Part shown: piece after piece, positions 8,960 to 17,614 of the stretch | Position numbering within the stretch: position 1 is the stretch's first letter | Layout: every line of letters starts with the position of its first letter | Source: an uncultured Mycobacterium sp. | GTDB lineage: Bacteria > Actinomycetota > Actinomycetes > Mycobacteriales > Mycobacteriaceae | Direction: 5' to 3' | DNA: 64,000 nt | NCBI GenBank assembly: GCA_900078375.1 | Contig: FLQS01000078.1 | Location: 64,759-128,758 of the forward strand | Notes under the pieces: model-generated | Seen by the model: only the letters and a program-made list of their open reading frames with translations | What the model was told of the DNA's origin: nothing | Databases searched by the model: none | Program-made: the position numbers and the translations under genes

Positions 8960-10120
8960 ATGGTCGACGTGAGCGCTCGGGTGCAACCGTGGTTAGACGA
9001 GTCGGCATTCCAACTCGATGAGCTGCGAGCGCTGACTGAGCGGGACACCGACCTCGGTGCGTACCCGCATGCCGCAGACGTCCGGCAGAACGTCCTGGTC
9101 TACTCCGCCGCCGAGATGCTGCGCGCCGACCGACGTGCGCTGCAGGCCGAGCTGATCACCGCGCTGGCCGACGGCCCAGGGGTCGTGGTGTTCGCCGGCG
9201 CGTTCCCCACCGCGGCCGTCGACGCCGCCAGCGCCGCGTTCGGGGCGCTGATCACCGCCCAACGGGAGGCCGGCGGTGCGGCCGGTGACCACTTCGGCGC
9301 CCCGGGCGCCAACGATCGGGTGTGGAATGCCGCCCAGAAACTCGCGCTGCACTCCCCCGCGGTCTACGCCGACTACTACGCTAACGACCTGCTGGCCCTG
9401 GTGTGCCAGGCGTGGCTGGGACCGCGGTATCAGGTCACGTCCCAGGTCAATGTCGTCAATCCCGGTGGCGCCCCTCAAGTTCCACACCGCGACTACCACT
9501 TCGGCTTCGTCGCACCCGGGCAGCTCACCGACTATCCGGCGCACGTGCACCGGCTGTCGCCGACGCTGACGCTGCAGGGTGCGGTTGCCCATACCGACAT
9601 GCCGCTGGAGAGCGGGCCGACGATGCTGCTGCCCTACTCGCAGTGCTTCGAGGGTGGGTATGTGGCGTTCAACTCACCGGAGTTCATCGACTACTTCGCC
9701 GGCCACCAGGTGCAGATCCCCCTGAACAAGGGCGACGCGGTGTTCTTCAACCCCGCGCTCTACCACGGCGCGGGCGCCAACACCTCTGCCGATGTGCGGC
9801 GGATGGCCAACCTGCTGCAGGTCTCCTCGCCGTTCGGCCGCGCGATGGAAGCCCTCGACCGCACCGCCATGGTGCGCGCGGTGTACCCGGCCTTGCGGGC
9901 CATGAAGGCCGCGGGCCGCACCGCCGCGGAATTGCTCAACTCGGTGGTCGCCACCGCCGAGGGCTATCCCTTCCCCACCAACCTCGACCAAGACCAGCCG
10001 ATCGGCAGCCTGGCTCCGCCCAGCCAGGTCGACGTGGTGCTCGCCGCGTTGGCCGACGATCTTTCCCTCGATGACCTCGATGTCGCACTGCGCGACCAGA
10101 ACGAACGGAGAATGCCATGA
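8960..10120 (+). CDS. Phytanoyl-CoA dioxygenase (PhyH)-family Fe(II)/2-oxoglutarate oxygenase
   Basis: The 386-residue protein has the double-stranded beta-helix metal triad: His176-x-Asp178 in VPHRDYHFGF and distal His269 in LYHGAGAN, with Arg280/281 (DVRRMANLL) placed to bind 2-oxoglutarate. Enzymes of this family hydroxylate or O-demethylate small molecules and lipids. It is the first gene of a four-gene operon with two Gfo/Idh dehydrogenases and an IolE-like protein, each joined by ATGA overlaps. A role in opening up a modified sugar or O-methylated polyol before dehydrogenation fits the context, but this is inference. No strong ribosome-binding site is visible before the ATG. Confidence 0.8.
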   Translation: MVDVSARVQPWLDESAFQLDELRALTERDTDLGAYPHAADVRQNVLVYSAAEMLRADRRALQAELITALADGPGVVVFAGAFPTAAVDAASAAFGALITAQREAGGAAGDHFGAPGANDRVWNAAQKLALHSPAVYADYYANDLLALVCQAWLGPRYQVTSQVNVVNPGGAPQVPHRDYHFGFVAPGQLTDYPAHVHRLSPTLTLQGAVAHTDMPLESGPTMLLPYSQCFEGGYVAFNSPEFIDYFAGHQVQIPLNKGDAVFFNPALYHGAGANTSADVRRMANLLQVSSPFGRAMEALDRTAMVRAVYPALRAMKAAGRTAAELLNSVVATAEGYPFPTNLDQDQPIGSLAPPSQVDVVLAALADDLSLDDLDVALRDQNERRMP

Positions 10121-11124
10121 CCACACTCGGTGTCATCGGCCTGGGCCGAATCGGTGCCTTCCACACCGAAACGCTGAGCAACCTCGACGGCGTCGACGGT
10201 CTCGTCGTCACCGACGAACGCCCCGAGGTAGTTACAGCGGTCGCGACAAAATTCGGCGCCAGGCCGGTGGATTCGGTTGAGCAGCTGCTGAATTCGGGCA
10301 TCGACGGTGTGGTGGTGGCGGCCGCGACCCCGGCGCACGCAGAGCTGACGCTGGCCGCGGTGGCCAAGGGACTGCCCACCTTCTGCGAGAAGCCGATCGC
10401 ATCCACCGCCGCCGAGAGCGCCCGGGTGGCCGAGGCCATCCTCGCCTCGGGCGTCCCCGTGCAGGTGGGCTACCAGCGCCGGTTCGACGCCGCGTTCGCC
10501 GCCGCCAAGCGCGCCGTGGACGACGGCTCCCTGGGCACGCTGCACACCGTGCGCAGCACCACCATGGATCCCGCTCCCCCGCCGATGGATTACATCAAGG
10601 GTTCGGGCGGCATCTTCCGTGACTGCGCCGTGCACGACTTCGACATCATCAACTGGATCACCGGACAGCGCGCCATCGAGGTGTACGCCACCGGTACCGT
10701 CCAGGGCGATCCGCTGTTCGGTGAATACGACGACGTCGACACCGCGGCCGTCATCGTGCAATTCGACGGTGGCGCTCTCGGCGTGGTGTCCAACGCTCGT
10801 TACAACGCCCGCGGCTACGACTGCCGGCTCGAGATCCACGGTTTCGACGACAGTGTCGCGGCAGGCTGGGATCAGGGCGCGCCCGTCCGAAACACCGATC
10901 CGCACAACACCTTCCCCGAAGGTCCCGCCCACCACTTCTTCATGGACCGCTTCACCGAGGCGTTCCGCACCGAGTTGGCCGCCTTCGTAGCGGTGACCAA
11001 GGGCAATGCCATCGTGGGAGCCACCGTGGCCGACGCGGTCGAGGTGGCCTGGATCGCCGAGGCCGCGACCGAATCACTTCACCGGCGGGTGCCGGTTCGC
11101 ATCGAGGAGGTCAAGACCCGATGA
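10117..11124 (+). CDS. Gfo/Idh/MocA-family dehydrogenase, inositol 2-dehydrogenase-like
   Basis: The 335-residue NAD(P)-dependent sugar/polyol oxidoreductase has an N-terminal Rossmann motif VIGLGRIGAFH, the family motif CEKPIAS (about residues 89-95) and DCAVHDFDIINW containing the catalytic His/Asp pattern of inositol dehydrogenases. It overlaps the preceding oxygenase and the following isomerase gene by four bases each, so translation is coupled. It probably oxidises a polyol hydroxyl to an inosose-like ketone for the IolE-like protein encoded next. A second, more typical IolG is at 25928. Confidence 0.88.
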   Translation: MTTLGVIGLGRIGAFHTETLSNLDGVDGLVVTDERPEVVTAVATKFGARPVDSVEQLLNSGIDGVVVAAATPAHAELTLAAVAKGLPTFCEKPIASTAAESARVAEAILASGVPVQVGYQRRFDAAFAAAKRAVDDGSLGTLHTVRSTTMDPAPPPMDYIKGSGGIFRDCAVHDFDIINWITGQRAIEVYATGTVQGDPLFGEYDDVDTAAVIVQFDGGALGVVSNARYNARGYDCRLEIHGFDDSVAAGWDQGAPVRNTDPHNTFPEGPAHHFFMDRFTEAFRTELAAFVAVTKGNAIVGATVADAVEVAWIAEAATESLHRRVPVRIEEVKTR

Positions 11125-12002
11125 GTGCCATCAGAATCGCCGGAGCCCCGATCTCCTGGGGCGTGTGCGAGGTGCCCGGCTGGGGCTATCAGCTCGATCC
11201 CGAGCGGGTGCTCTCGGAGATGGGGAGTGCGGGGCTGACCGCCACCGAGCTCGGCCCGGAAGGTTTCCTGCCCGCTGAGCCGGCCGAACTGACCACGCTG
11301 CTGGACCGGCACGGACTGAGCTGCGTCGGCGGGTTTGTCCCGGTCGTGCTGTTCAAGGACGACCACGATCCCGCCGGTGACCTGGCTGGGCCACTCGAAT
11401 CGTTGGTCGCCGCAGGCGCGGGTGTGGTGGTGCTGGCCGCGGCCACGGGATCCGACGGGTACGACTCACGCCCCGTCCTCGACGACGGCCAGTGGTCGAC
11501 GCTGTTCGCCAACCTGGACCGGCTGGCGAGTATGGTCGCCGCCCGGGGTCTGCTCGCGGTGCTGCACCCGCACGTCGGCACGGTGGTAGAGACCAAAGAG
11601 GACGTCGACAAGGTGCTGGCCGGGTCGTCGATCCCGCTGTGCCTGGACACCGGCCATCTGCTGATCGGCGGCACCGACCCGCTCGAGTTGGCGAAGACCG
11701 TGCCGAACCGCATCGCGCACACCCATCTCAAGGACGTCGACGAGACGCTGGCCGAATGCGTGCGATCCGGCGAGCTCACCTACACCGAGGCGGTGGCCCA
11801 GGGCATGTACACCCCGCTGGGCACCGGCGACGTCGACATCGCCGGCATCGTTGCGGCGTTGCTGGACAACGGCTTCGACGGCTGGTTCGTGCTCGAGCAG
11901 GACACCATCCTCGACGGCGAGCCGCAGGGCCAAGGGCCACTGCGCGACGTGCTGGCCAGCGTCGCCTACCTGCAGCGCATCGCGGGCAGCGTACCGGCAT
12001 GA
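11121..12002 (+). CDS. IolE/xylose-isomerase-like TIM-barrel protein
   Basis: The 293-residue protein opens with APISWGVCEVPGWGYQLDPE, the start typical of IolE (inosose dehydratase). It has LHPHVGT and CLDTGHLLIGG, which carry metal-binding residues, and ends with the WFVLEQDT strand. It is shorter than the operonic IolE at 24992 (305 residues) and differs through much of its length, so the substrate may be a different inosose or keto-sugar. It is the third gene of the coupled operon. Confidence 0.85.
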   Translation: MSAIRIAGAPISWGVCEVPGWGYQLDPERVLSEMGSAGLTATELGPEGFLPAEPAELTTLLDRHGLSCVGGFVPVVLFKDDHDPAGDLAGPLESLVAAGAGVVVLAAATGSDGYDSRPVLDDGQWSTLFANLDRLASMVAARGLLAVLHPHVGTVVETKEDVDKVLAGSSIPLCLDTGHLLIGGTDPLELAKTVPNRIAHTHLKDVDETLAECVRSGELTYTEAVAQGMYTPLGTGDVDIAGIVAALLDNGFDGWFVLEQDTILDGEPQGQGPLRDVLASVAYLQRIAGSVPA

Positions 12003-12976
12003 GCCTGCGGATCGGCGTGCTCGGGGCATCCCGGATCGCCGAGCAGGCCATCGTCGGACCGGCCCGCGAGCTGGGGCATCGACTGGTCGTAGTGGCTGCC
12101 CGAGATCCGCAGCGGGCCAAGGATTTCGCCGACACGTACGGTGTCGAACGGGTCGCCACCGGCTATGCCGACGTGATCAGCGACCCCGAAGTCGACATCG
12201 TCTACAACCCGCTGGCCAATGCGCTGCATGCGCCGTGGAATCTCGCGGCGATCAAGGCCGGTAAGCCGGTGCTGACCGAAAAGCCGTTCGCGCGCAACCA
12301 CACCGAGGCGCTAGTCGTCGCCGACGCCGCCGAGGGCGCCGGGGTGAGCGTGCTGGAGGGCTTCCACTACTTGTTCCATCCGGTGAACCAGCGGGTCTTC
12401 GAGCTCGCCACCGGCGGCGAGCTCGGCGACATCCACCATGTCGAGGTGCGCTTGGCGATGCCGGCACCCGATGCCACCGACCCGCGCTGGTCGTTGGATC
12501 TGGCCGGCGGGGCGCTGATGGATCTCGGTTGCTACGGCCTGCACGTCATGCGACAACTCGGCGCCCGCGGTCTGGGCCGGCCGGCGATCACCGCCGCACA
12601 TGCGTCGCAGCGCAGCCCGGGGGTCGACGAGTGGTGCGACGTCGAGCTGAGCTTCCCGTCCGGCGCCACCGGTCTGAACGCCAACTCCATGACCGCAGAA
12701 GACTATTCGTTCACCATCCAGGTCGTCGGCAGCAAGGGTGACGCACTGGTCCACGACTTCATCAAGCCCAACACCGACGACCAGCTCACCGTCCGCACCC
12801 AAGCCGGGACACGGGTCGAGCACCTGGGGACGCGCCCCTCATACACCTACCAACTCGAGGCGTTCGCCGCACATGTGCTCTTTCGCGCGCCGCTGCCGAT
12901 CGGCGTCGAAGACGCCGTGCAGAACATGCATTATGTGGATGCCGCCTACCGCGCTGCGGGGATGTCACCACGCTGA
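11999..12976 (+). CDS. Gfo/Idh/MocA-family oxidoreductase, second in operon
   Basis: This 325-residue protein has the Rossmann start GVLGASRIAEQAI and the family lysine motif TEKPFARN. Its C-terminal half contains MDLGCYGLHVMRQL, more like glucose-fructose oxidoreductase or dimeric dihydrodiol dehydrogenase relatives than IolG. The start at 11999 overlaps the previous stop (ATGA). It ends 22 bp before a bidirectional terminator. Having two unlike dehydrogenases in one operon suggests successive oxidation or an oxidation-reduction epimerisation. Confidence 0.87.
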   Translation: MSLRIGVLGASRIAEQAIVGPARELGHRLVVVAARDPQRAKDFADTYGVERVATGYADVISDPEVDIVYNPLANALHAPWNLAAIKAGKPVLTEKPFARNHTEALVVADAAEGAGVSVLEGFHYLFHPVNQRVFELATGGELGDIHHVEVRLAMPAPDATDPRWSLDLAGGALMDLGCYGLHVMRQLGARGLGRPAITAAHASQRSPGVDEWCDVELSFPSGATGLNANSMTAEDYSFTIQVVGSKGDALVHDFIKPNTDDQLTVRTQAGTRVEHLGTRPSYTYQLEAFAAHVLFRAPLPIGVEDAVQNMHYVDAAYRAAGMSPR

Positions 12977-12998
12977 ACGGGCGAATTCTCACCGCCAG

Positions 12999-13048
12999 CA
13001 GACGCAAAAGCCCCGCACGCCTTGGCGTGTCGGGGTCTTTTGCGTCTG
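12999..13048. terminator. Bidirectional hairpin terminator between convergent operons
   Basis: A long, nearly perfect inverted repeat pairs CAGACGCAAAAG (12999-13010) with CTTTTGCGTCTG (13037-13048), and CCCCG plus CACGCC with GGCGTG and CGGGG, around a TT loop. A-rich and T-rich arm ends give a T-run on both strands. It lies between the stop at 12976 and the stop of the ABC ATPase at 13060. Confidence 0.9.
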
Positions 13049-13059
13049 CTCGCCGGTCT

Positions 13060-13875
13060 TCAGCGGCCCAGCTCGTGGGAAAGCGCCTCGAGCTCGTCAC
13101 CGCCGGCCATCTGCTGGGTCAAGTGCTCCAACGTGATGTCGTCGTAGGCGCAGTCCAGCTTCTGACGGCCACGGTTGAGTAGCACGAAGTGATCGCCGAC
13201 CATGTGCGCGTGGTGCGGGTTGTGAGTGATGAACACGACGCCGAAGCCGGCCTCTTTGGCCGCGGTGATGTACTTGAGCACCACACCGGACTGCTTCACG
13301 CCGAGGGCGGCGGTCGGTTCGTCGAGGATCAGCACCCGCGCACCGAAGAACACCGCCCGGGCGATCGCCACACACTGGCGCTGACCACCGGACAACGAAC
13401 CAATCGGCACGTCGACGTCGGGAAGGTCGATGCCCATCTTCGACAACTCGGTGAGGGTGGTGGCCCGCATGGCGTTGCTGTCCAGCGACCAGGGAAAGCC
13501 CTTCTTGCGAATTTCCTGACCCAGGAAGAAGTTTCGCCACACCGGCATCAAGGGGACGACGGCGAGGTTTTGGTACACCGTGGCGATGCCCTTGCCGAGG
13601 GCGTCGGCGGGTGAACCGAACTTCGTCGGCTCGCCGTCGACGAGTAACTCGCCTTCGGTTTGCGGGTGCAACCCGGCGATGATCTTGATCAACGTCGACT
13701 TGCCCGCACCGTTGTCACCGAGGATGCCGGTCACCTCACCGGCGTGCACCCGTAACGAGATGCCTTTGAGCGCAGTGATGTTGCCGTAGCTCTTGCCGAC
13801 GTCCTTCAGCTCGACGAGAGGCACCTTGCCGCCGGAGGGAGCTTCTTCAGTCGGACGGTCCATGGTTGCGGTCAC
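13060..13875 (-). CDS. Sugar ABC transporter ATPase
   Basis: The 271-residue protein has a single nucleotide-binding domain with Walker A GDNGAGKST, signature LSGGQ and Walker B VLILDEPT. RbsA/MglA-type ATPases usually carry two such domains; the single-domain form resembles the FrcA type, so it would act as a homodimer. It is the last gene of a binding protein-permease-ATPase operon and couples ATP hydrolysis to import of a sugar or polyol. It ends at the bidirectional terminator. Confidence 0.92.
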   Translation of the reverse strand: MTATMDRPTEEAPSGGKVPLVELKDVGKSYGNITALKGISLRVHAGEVTGILGDNGAGKSTLIKIIAGLHPQTEGELLVDGEPTKFGSPADALGKGIATVYQNLAVVPLMPVWRNFFLGQEIRKKGFPWSLDSNAMRATTLTELSKMGIDLPDVDVPIGSLSGGQRQCVAIARAVFFGARVLILDEPTAALGVKQSGVVLKYITAAKEAGFGVVFITHNPHHAHMVGDHFVLLNRGRQKLDCAYDDITLEHLTQQMAGGDELEALSHELGR

Positions 13876-13882
13876 TTCTCTT

Positions 13883-14941
13883 TCACCTCTTGGCGGCGTA
13901 GTTACGGAAGGCGTTGTTGGCGATCACCGCGAACAGCAGCATGGCGCCCAGGAAGAACTTGAACCAGTCGGGATTCCAGCCCGCGTAGACGATGCCCTGG
14001 TTGGTCATGCCGAAGATGAACGCACCGATGGCCGCCCCAATGGCGGTGCCGTAACCACCGGTCAGCAGGCAGCCACCGATGACCGCGGCGATGATGTAGA
14101 AGAACTCGTTGCCGATGCCCTGGCCGGACTGAACCGTGTTGAACGCAAACAGCAGATGCATGCCAACGAACCAGGCGCAGAATCCGACGAACATGAACAG
14201 TCCGATCTTGACCTTGGTCACCGGCACACCGACCGCGCGAGCGCTGTCCGCGTCACCGCCGACGGCGAAGATCCAGTTGCCGATCTTGGTCTTGAACAGC
14301 ACCCAGGTGGCCACTGCCGTGAACACCAGCCACCACACGACGGTGATGCGGATGCTCACGCCGAACAGGGTGAACGACGAAGCAAAGACCTTCTGCGCCG
14401 AGTCCCAGCCCTCCATATCGCTCACGCTCTGCGTGGCGACCTGGCCCGCAACGAGTTTCGTCACCGCGAGATTGATGCCGGCGAGCATGAAGAACGTGCT
14501 CAGCGTGATGAGGAACGATGGGATCTTGGTCTTCATCACCAGGTAGCCGTTGAAGAATCCGACGGTCAGCGCCAGGATGAGCGCCAGGCCGGCGCCGGCC
14601 CAGAGATTGAGGTGCAGGTTGTAGGCCAGCATCGAGGCGGCCAGCGAGCTGAAGGTCACGGCGACACCCGTGGACAGGTCGAATTCGCCACCGATCATCA
14701 ACACCGCTACGCCGCACGCCATGATCCCGATGGTGGAGCTGGCGTACAGGACGGTGGCCAGCGACGAGGCCTGCCGGAAGGGATCAGCGACGATCAGGAA
14801 CAAGACGAAGATTCCGGCTGCGCCGATGCCTGCACCCATCTCGGGCCGAATCAGCAGGCGTTGCACCCTGTTTCGTTCCTTGACGCGTTCGTCGCGAACG
14901 ACTTTATGGTCGGCGACCTCGAGATCTGCTTGCGTAGTCAT
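13883..14941 (-). CDS. Sugar ABC transporter permease (RbsC/FrcC type)
   Basis: The 352-residue protein has about eight to ten hydrophobic segments from residue 38 onward and the family features GGEFDLSTG, TLSTFFMLAG and GGCLLTGGYGTAIG. The hydrophilic 35-residue N-terminus is cytoplasmic. It lies 7 bp upstream of the ATPase gene and 16 bp downstream of the binding-protein gene, giving a complete importer of the monosaccharide/polyol class. The substrate is inferred only from the neighbouring polyol genes. Confidence 0.92.
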   Translation of the reverse strand: MTTQADLEVADHKVVRDERVKERNRVQRLLIRPEMGAGIGAAGIFVLFLIVADPFRQASSLATVLYASSTIGIMACGVAVLMIGGEFDLSTGVAVTFSSLAASMLAYNLHLNLWAGAGLALILALTVGFFNGYLVMKTKIPSFLITLSTFFMLAGINLAVTKLVAGQVATQSVSDMEGWDSAQKVFASSFTLFGVSIRITVVWWLVFTAVATWVLFKTKIGNWIFAVGGDADSARAVGVPVTKVKIGLFMFVGFCAWFVGMHLLFAFNTVQSGQGIGNEFFYIIAAVIGGCLLTGGYGTAIGAAIGAFIFGMTNQGIVYAGWNPDWFKFFLGAMLLFAVIANNAFRNYAAKR

Positions 14942-14957
14942 ATCTTCCCCAGGCTCG

Positions 14958-15944
14958 CTATCGGGTTCCGCCCCTGGCCAATTCGGCCACGGCGTCGATG
15001 TTGGACTTGTCGATGAATGACGGGCCGGTCAGGGTCGGCTGATTGCCGCCGATGACGTTCTTGTTGCTGAGGTAGAGCCACAGCGAGTCGACGGCCAGGT
15101 AGCCCTGAAGGAATGGCTGCTGGTCGACGGCCCATTGCACGTCGCCCTTCTGGATCGCGTCGACCAGCGCCGCGTTGGTGTCGAAAGTGGCGACTTTGGC
15201 GTTGCTGGCCGCGTTCTTCACCGATTGGACGGCAGTCAGCGCGAAGGGCGCTCCAAGCGTCAGGACCGAGTCGACGCCCGGATCCTGTTGTAGCTTGGCG
15301 GTGATCGTCGACTCGACCGACGGCATGTCCTTGCCGTTGACATTGAGGATTTCCGTCGCCGGGAAGGTGTTCTTCACACCGGCGCATCGCGCTTCGAGGT
15401 CCACGTGACCCTGTTCCTGGATGACGCACACGACCTTCTTGGCGCCATCGGACTGCAACCGCTTACCCGCCTCCTGGCCGGCGATATACCCGTCTTGTCC
15501 GAAATACTCCTTGATCCCCATTGCCTGCCAGGCGTCGAGACCGGCGTTGAAGGCGACCACGGGGATGCCCTTGGAGTCGGCGCCTTGCACCGCTGCCTTC
15601 ATGGCGTCCGGCTTGGCCAGCGTCACAGCGATGCCCTTGACGCCGCTGTCGATCGCGCTCTGCACGAGGTTGGCCTGGTTGGGCGCCTCGGGATCGCTGG
15701 AGTAGCGAAGCTCGATGTTGTCCTTCTTGGCCGCGGTCTCCGCGCCCTTGCGGACGAGATCCCAGAACGAGTCACCGGGCGCCTCGTGGGTGATCATCGC
15801 GATCGTCATCCGTGGCGTGTCGACGGTGCCGCCACCGGAACCGCCGCCGGTGTCCCGGGGCTTACCACCAGTGGCAGAACAGGCAGCGAGCCCGATGACG
15901 AGCGCACCCACTCCGGTCAGGGCCGCTAGCCGATTGAACCTCAT
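14958..15944 (-). CDS. Sugar-binding lipoprotein of ABC transporter
   Basis: The 328-residue protein begins with a lipoprotein signal peptide ending in the lipobox GLAAC (Cys about 22), then a Gly/Ser-rich linker and a periplasmic-binding fold (TIAMITHEAPGDSFWD onward) of the ribose/galactose type. The start ATG at 15944 has AAGGAG five bases upstream; the longer frame is not supported. It heads the transporter operon and is divergent from the isomerase-like gene at 16068, with an inverted repeat between them. Confidence 0.92.
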   Translation of the reverse strand: MRFNRLAALTGVGALVIGLAACSATGGKPRDTGGGSGGGTVDTPRMTIAMITHEAPGDSFWDLVRKGAETAAKKDNIELRYSSDPEAPNQANLVQSAIDSGVKGIAVTLAKPDAMKAAVQGADSKGIPVVAFNAGLDAWQAMGIKEYFGQDGYIAGQEAGKRLQSDGAKKVVCVIQEQGHVDLEARCAGVKNTFPATEILNVNGKDMPSVESTITAKLQQDPGVDSVLTLGAPFALTAVQSVKNAASNAKVATFDTNAALVDAIQKGDVQWAVDQQPFLQGYLAVDSLWLYLSNKNVIGGNQPTLTGPSFIDKSNIDAVAELARGGTR

Positions 15945-16011
15945 GACGACTCCTTGTCCTCCACATCGCGCACGCCACGCTGATGCCTCGATGTAATACG
16001 GCTCACAGCGG

Positions 16012-16025
16012 AAAGTCAAGACTTT
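16012..16025. promoter_or_regulatory. Inverted repeat operator candidate in divergent promoter
   Basis: AAAGTC and GACTTT flank AA, giving a perfect 14-bp palindrome between the divergent binding-protein gene (start 15944) and isomerase-like gene (start 16068). A second element, TGTTCGGACA (16025-16034), directly abuts it and resembles the element at 20156. Either could bind the LacI regulator at 7873 or the GntR regulator at 19353. Confidence 0.45.
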
Positions 16026-16067
16026 GTTCGGACATTAGGACTGCAGGTCAAATGCTAGGGTGCTGCC

Positions 16068-16841
16068 ATGACGGACTTCGACCTGGCGGTATGCGCCGAA
16101 ATGGTGTTCCGCGACCTGCCGATACTCGAGCGAGTCCGGCGCATCGACGAGCTGGGTTTCGCCGTGGAGATCTGGAGCTGGCACGACAAAGATCTGGCCG
16201 CATTGGCCGGCACGGGCGCCAGGTTCTCGTCGATGACGGGCTACTTGCAGGGTGATCTGATCGATCCGCTGAGCGCCGACGAGGTGGTGCGGACCGCCGA
16301 GCTGAGCATCAAAGCCGCTGAGACACTGGGTGTTCCGCGACTGAACCTGCACACCGCCGAACTCGTCGACGGTCAGGCTGCCCGCCCGCGGCAGCGAGCC
16401 ACCGGCCGGATGTGGCTGACGGCGCAGCGCACGCTGGAGCGGATCGGTGAACTCGGAGCGGCGGCCGGCGTGACGTTCTGCGTGGAGAACCTCAACACGA
16501 TCGTCGACCACCCTGGCGTACCGCTGGCGCGCGCCAAGGACACCCTGGCACTCGTCGAGGGCGTGGGTCATCCGAACGTCAAGATGATGCTCGACCTTTA
16601 CCACGCCCAGATCGGCGAGGGGAACCTTGTGGAGCTGGTCCGGCGGTGCGGTCCCGCGATCGGTGAGATCCAGGTGGCCGACGTTCCCGGGCGTTGCGAA
16701 CCCGGCACCGGCGAGATCCACTACCCCGCGGTCGCGACGGCATTGCGTGAGATGGGCTATGCCGGGCCGATCGGTCTGGAAGCGTGGGCATCCGGCGACA
16801 GCGGAGCCGCGTTGGCGGCATTCCGCGCCGCGTTCTCCTGA
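16068..16841 (+). CDS. Hydroxypyruvate isomerase/IolI-like TIM-barrel protein
   Basis: The 257-residue protein matches the xylose-isomerase-like TIM-barrel family in its Hyi branch: LAVCAEMVFRDLP at the start, FCVENLNT (metal Glu), MMLDLYHAQIGEG (metal Asp, His) and IGLEAW at the end (metal Glu). Members isomerise hydroxypyruvate, keto-inositols or erythrulose phosphates. It is transcribed divergently from the sugar importer, so it probably acts on an imported or derived keto-sugar. The exact reaction is not readable. Confidence 0.82.
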   Translation: MTDFDLAVCAEMVFRDLPILERVRRIDELGFAVEIWSWHDKDLAALAGTGARFSSMTGYLQGDLIDPLSADEVVRTAELSIKAAETLGVPRLNLHTAELVDGQAARPRQRATGRMWLTAQRTLERIGELGAAAGVTFCVENLNTIVDHPGVPLARAKDTLALVEGVGHPNVKMMLDLYHAQIGEGNLVELVRRCGPAIGEIQVADVPGRCEPGTGEIHYPAVATALREMGYAGPIGLEAWASGDSGAALAAFRAAFS

Positions 16842-16858
16842 CCGGGCCAGGCTGACTG

Positions 16859-17614
16859 TCAGTACCGGGCCCACCGGACGATGACGGTTCCGTCAGCACC
16901 GACAAGAATGTCCCGGCGCTCCATCTCGATCTCGACGTGATGGTCGGCCGCGGCCACGCGGCGCGCAGGACCGCCCACCAGCTTGGGGCTTGTCGTCAGA
17001 CACAACTCGTCGATCTCGTTATCCGACACGAGCTGCGAGAAAAACGTGGGACCGCCTTCGACGAGAACCCGATTCAAGCCCAATTCGCCGAGGGCTTGTC
17101 GGATTGCCGCAGAACTGATCCGGCCCCCCGCGAGCTCGATCACCCGCGCCGCGGATTCGTCGAGCACACGTCGTGCCGCTGCGTCGGCGCTGGCGGAGAC
17201 GAAGACCACCGGCGGCACAACGGCATTGCTCAACAGCGCCGGCGGCACGATACCGCGGCTGGACACAACGGCTACCGGCAGAACAGCGGTCAGGCCCCTC
17301 GACAGCCGCCATGCTTGTGCGTCCGCGGTCATCTGGATGTCCGCGTAGGGCTTGGAGGCCGCGGTCGTCGCGCCGACCAGCACCACATCGGCGACATCCC
17401 GCAGTCGACCGAACACCCGCCGATCGGTCGGCGTTCCCAACTTGCGACCAGACCCGTCGAGGGTCACCGCCCCGTCAATGCTCGCGATGAAGTTGGCCCG
17501 AAACAGTGGACGGCGAAGACCGCCGGGGTACGCGAGAAGGTCGCGTAGGCCATCGTCGGTCAGCGCCTCGACATCCTGAACCGTCGAATGTGGCGCACCG
17601 GCAAGGGCGGTCAT
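16859..17614 (-). CDS. RibD C-terminal-domain (pyrimidine reductase-like) protein
   Basis: The 251-residue protein has the dihydrofolate-reductase-like fold of RibD's reductase domain, with NFIASIDGAVTLDG near the start and RVLVEGGPTFFSQLV near the end. There is no N-terminal deaminase domain, so it is a stand-alone reductase, possibly using F420 or NADPH, as other mycobacterial homologues are annotated. The start ATG at 17614 overlaps the stop of the MFS gene by four bases; the longer frame lies in the transporter gene. Confidence 0.82.
   Translation of the reverse strand: MTALAGAPHSTVQDVEALTDDGLRDLLAYPGGLRRPLFRANFIASIDGAVTLDGSGRKLGTPTDRRVFGRLRDVADVVLVGATTAASKPYADIQMTADAQAWRLSRGLTAVLPVAVVSSRGIVPPALLSNAVVPPVVFVSASADAAARRVLDESAARVIELAGGRISSAAIRQALGELGLNRVLVEGGPTFFSQLVSDNEIDELCLTTSPKLVGGPARRVAAADHHVEIEMERRDILVGADGTVIVRWARY

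Noticed and set aside
13793..15016. 407-codon plus-strand frame opposite the ABC transporter
   Set aside because: The translation is Arg/Glu/His-rich without motifs, while the minus strand has clear ABC permease and ATPase signatures.
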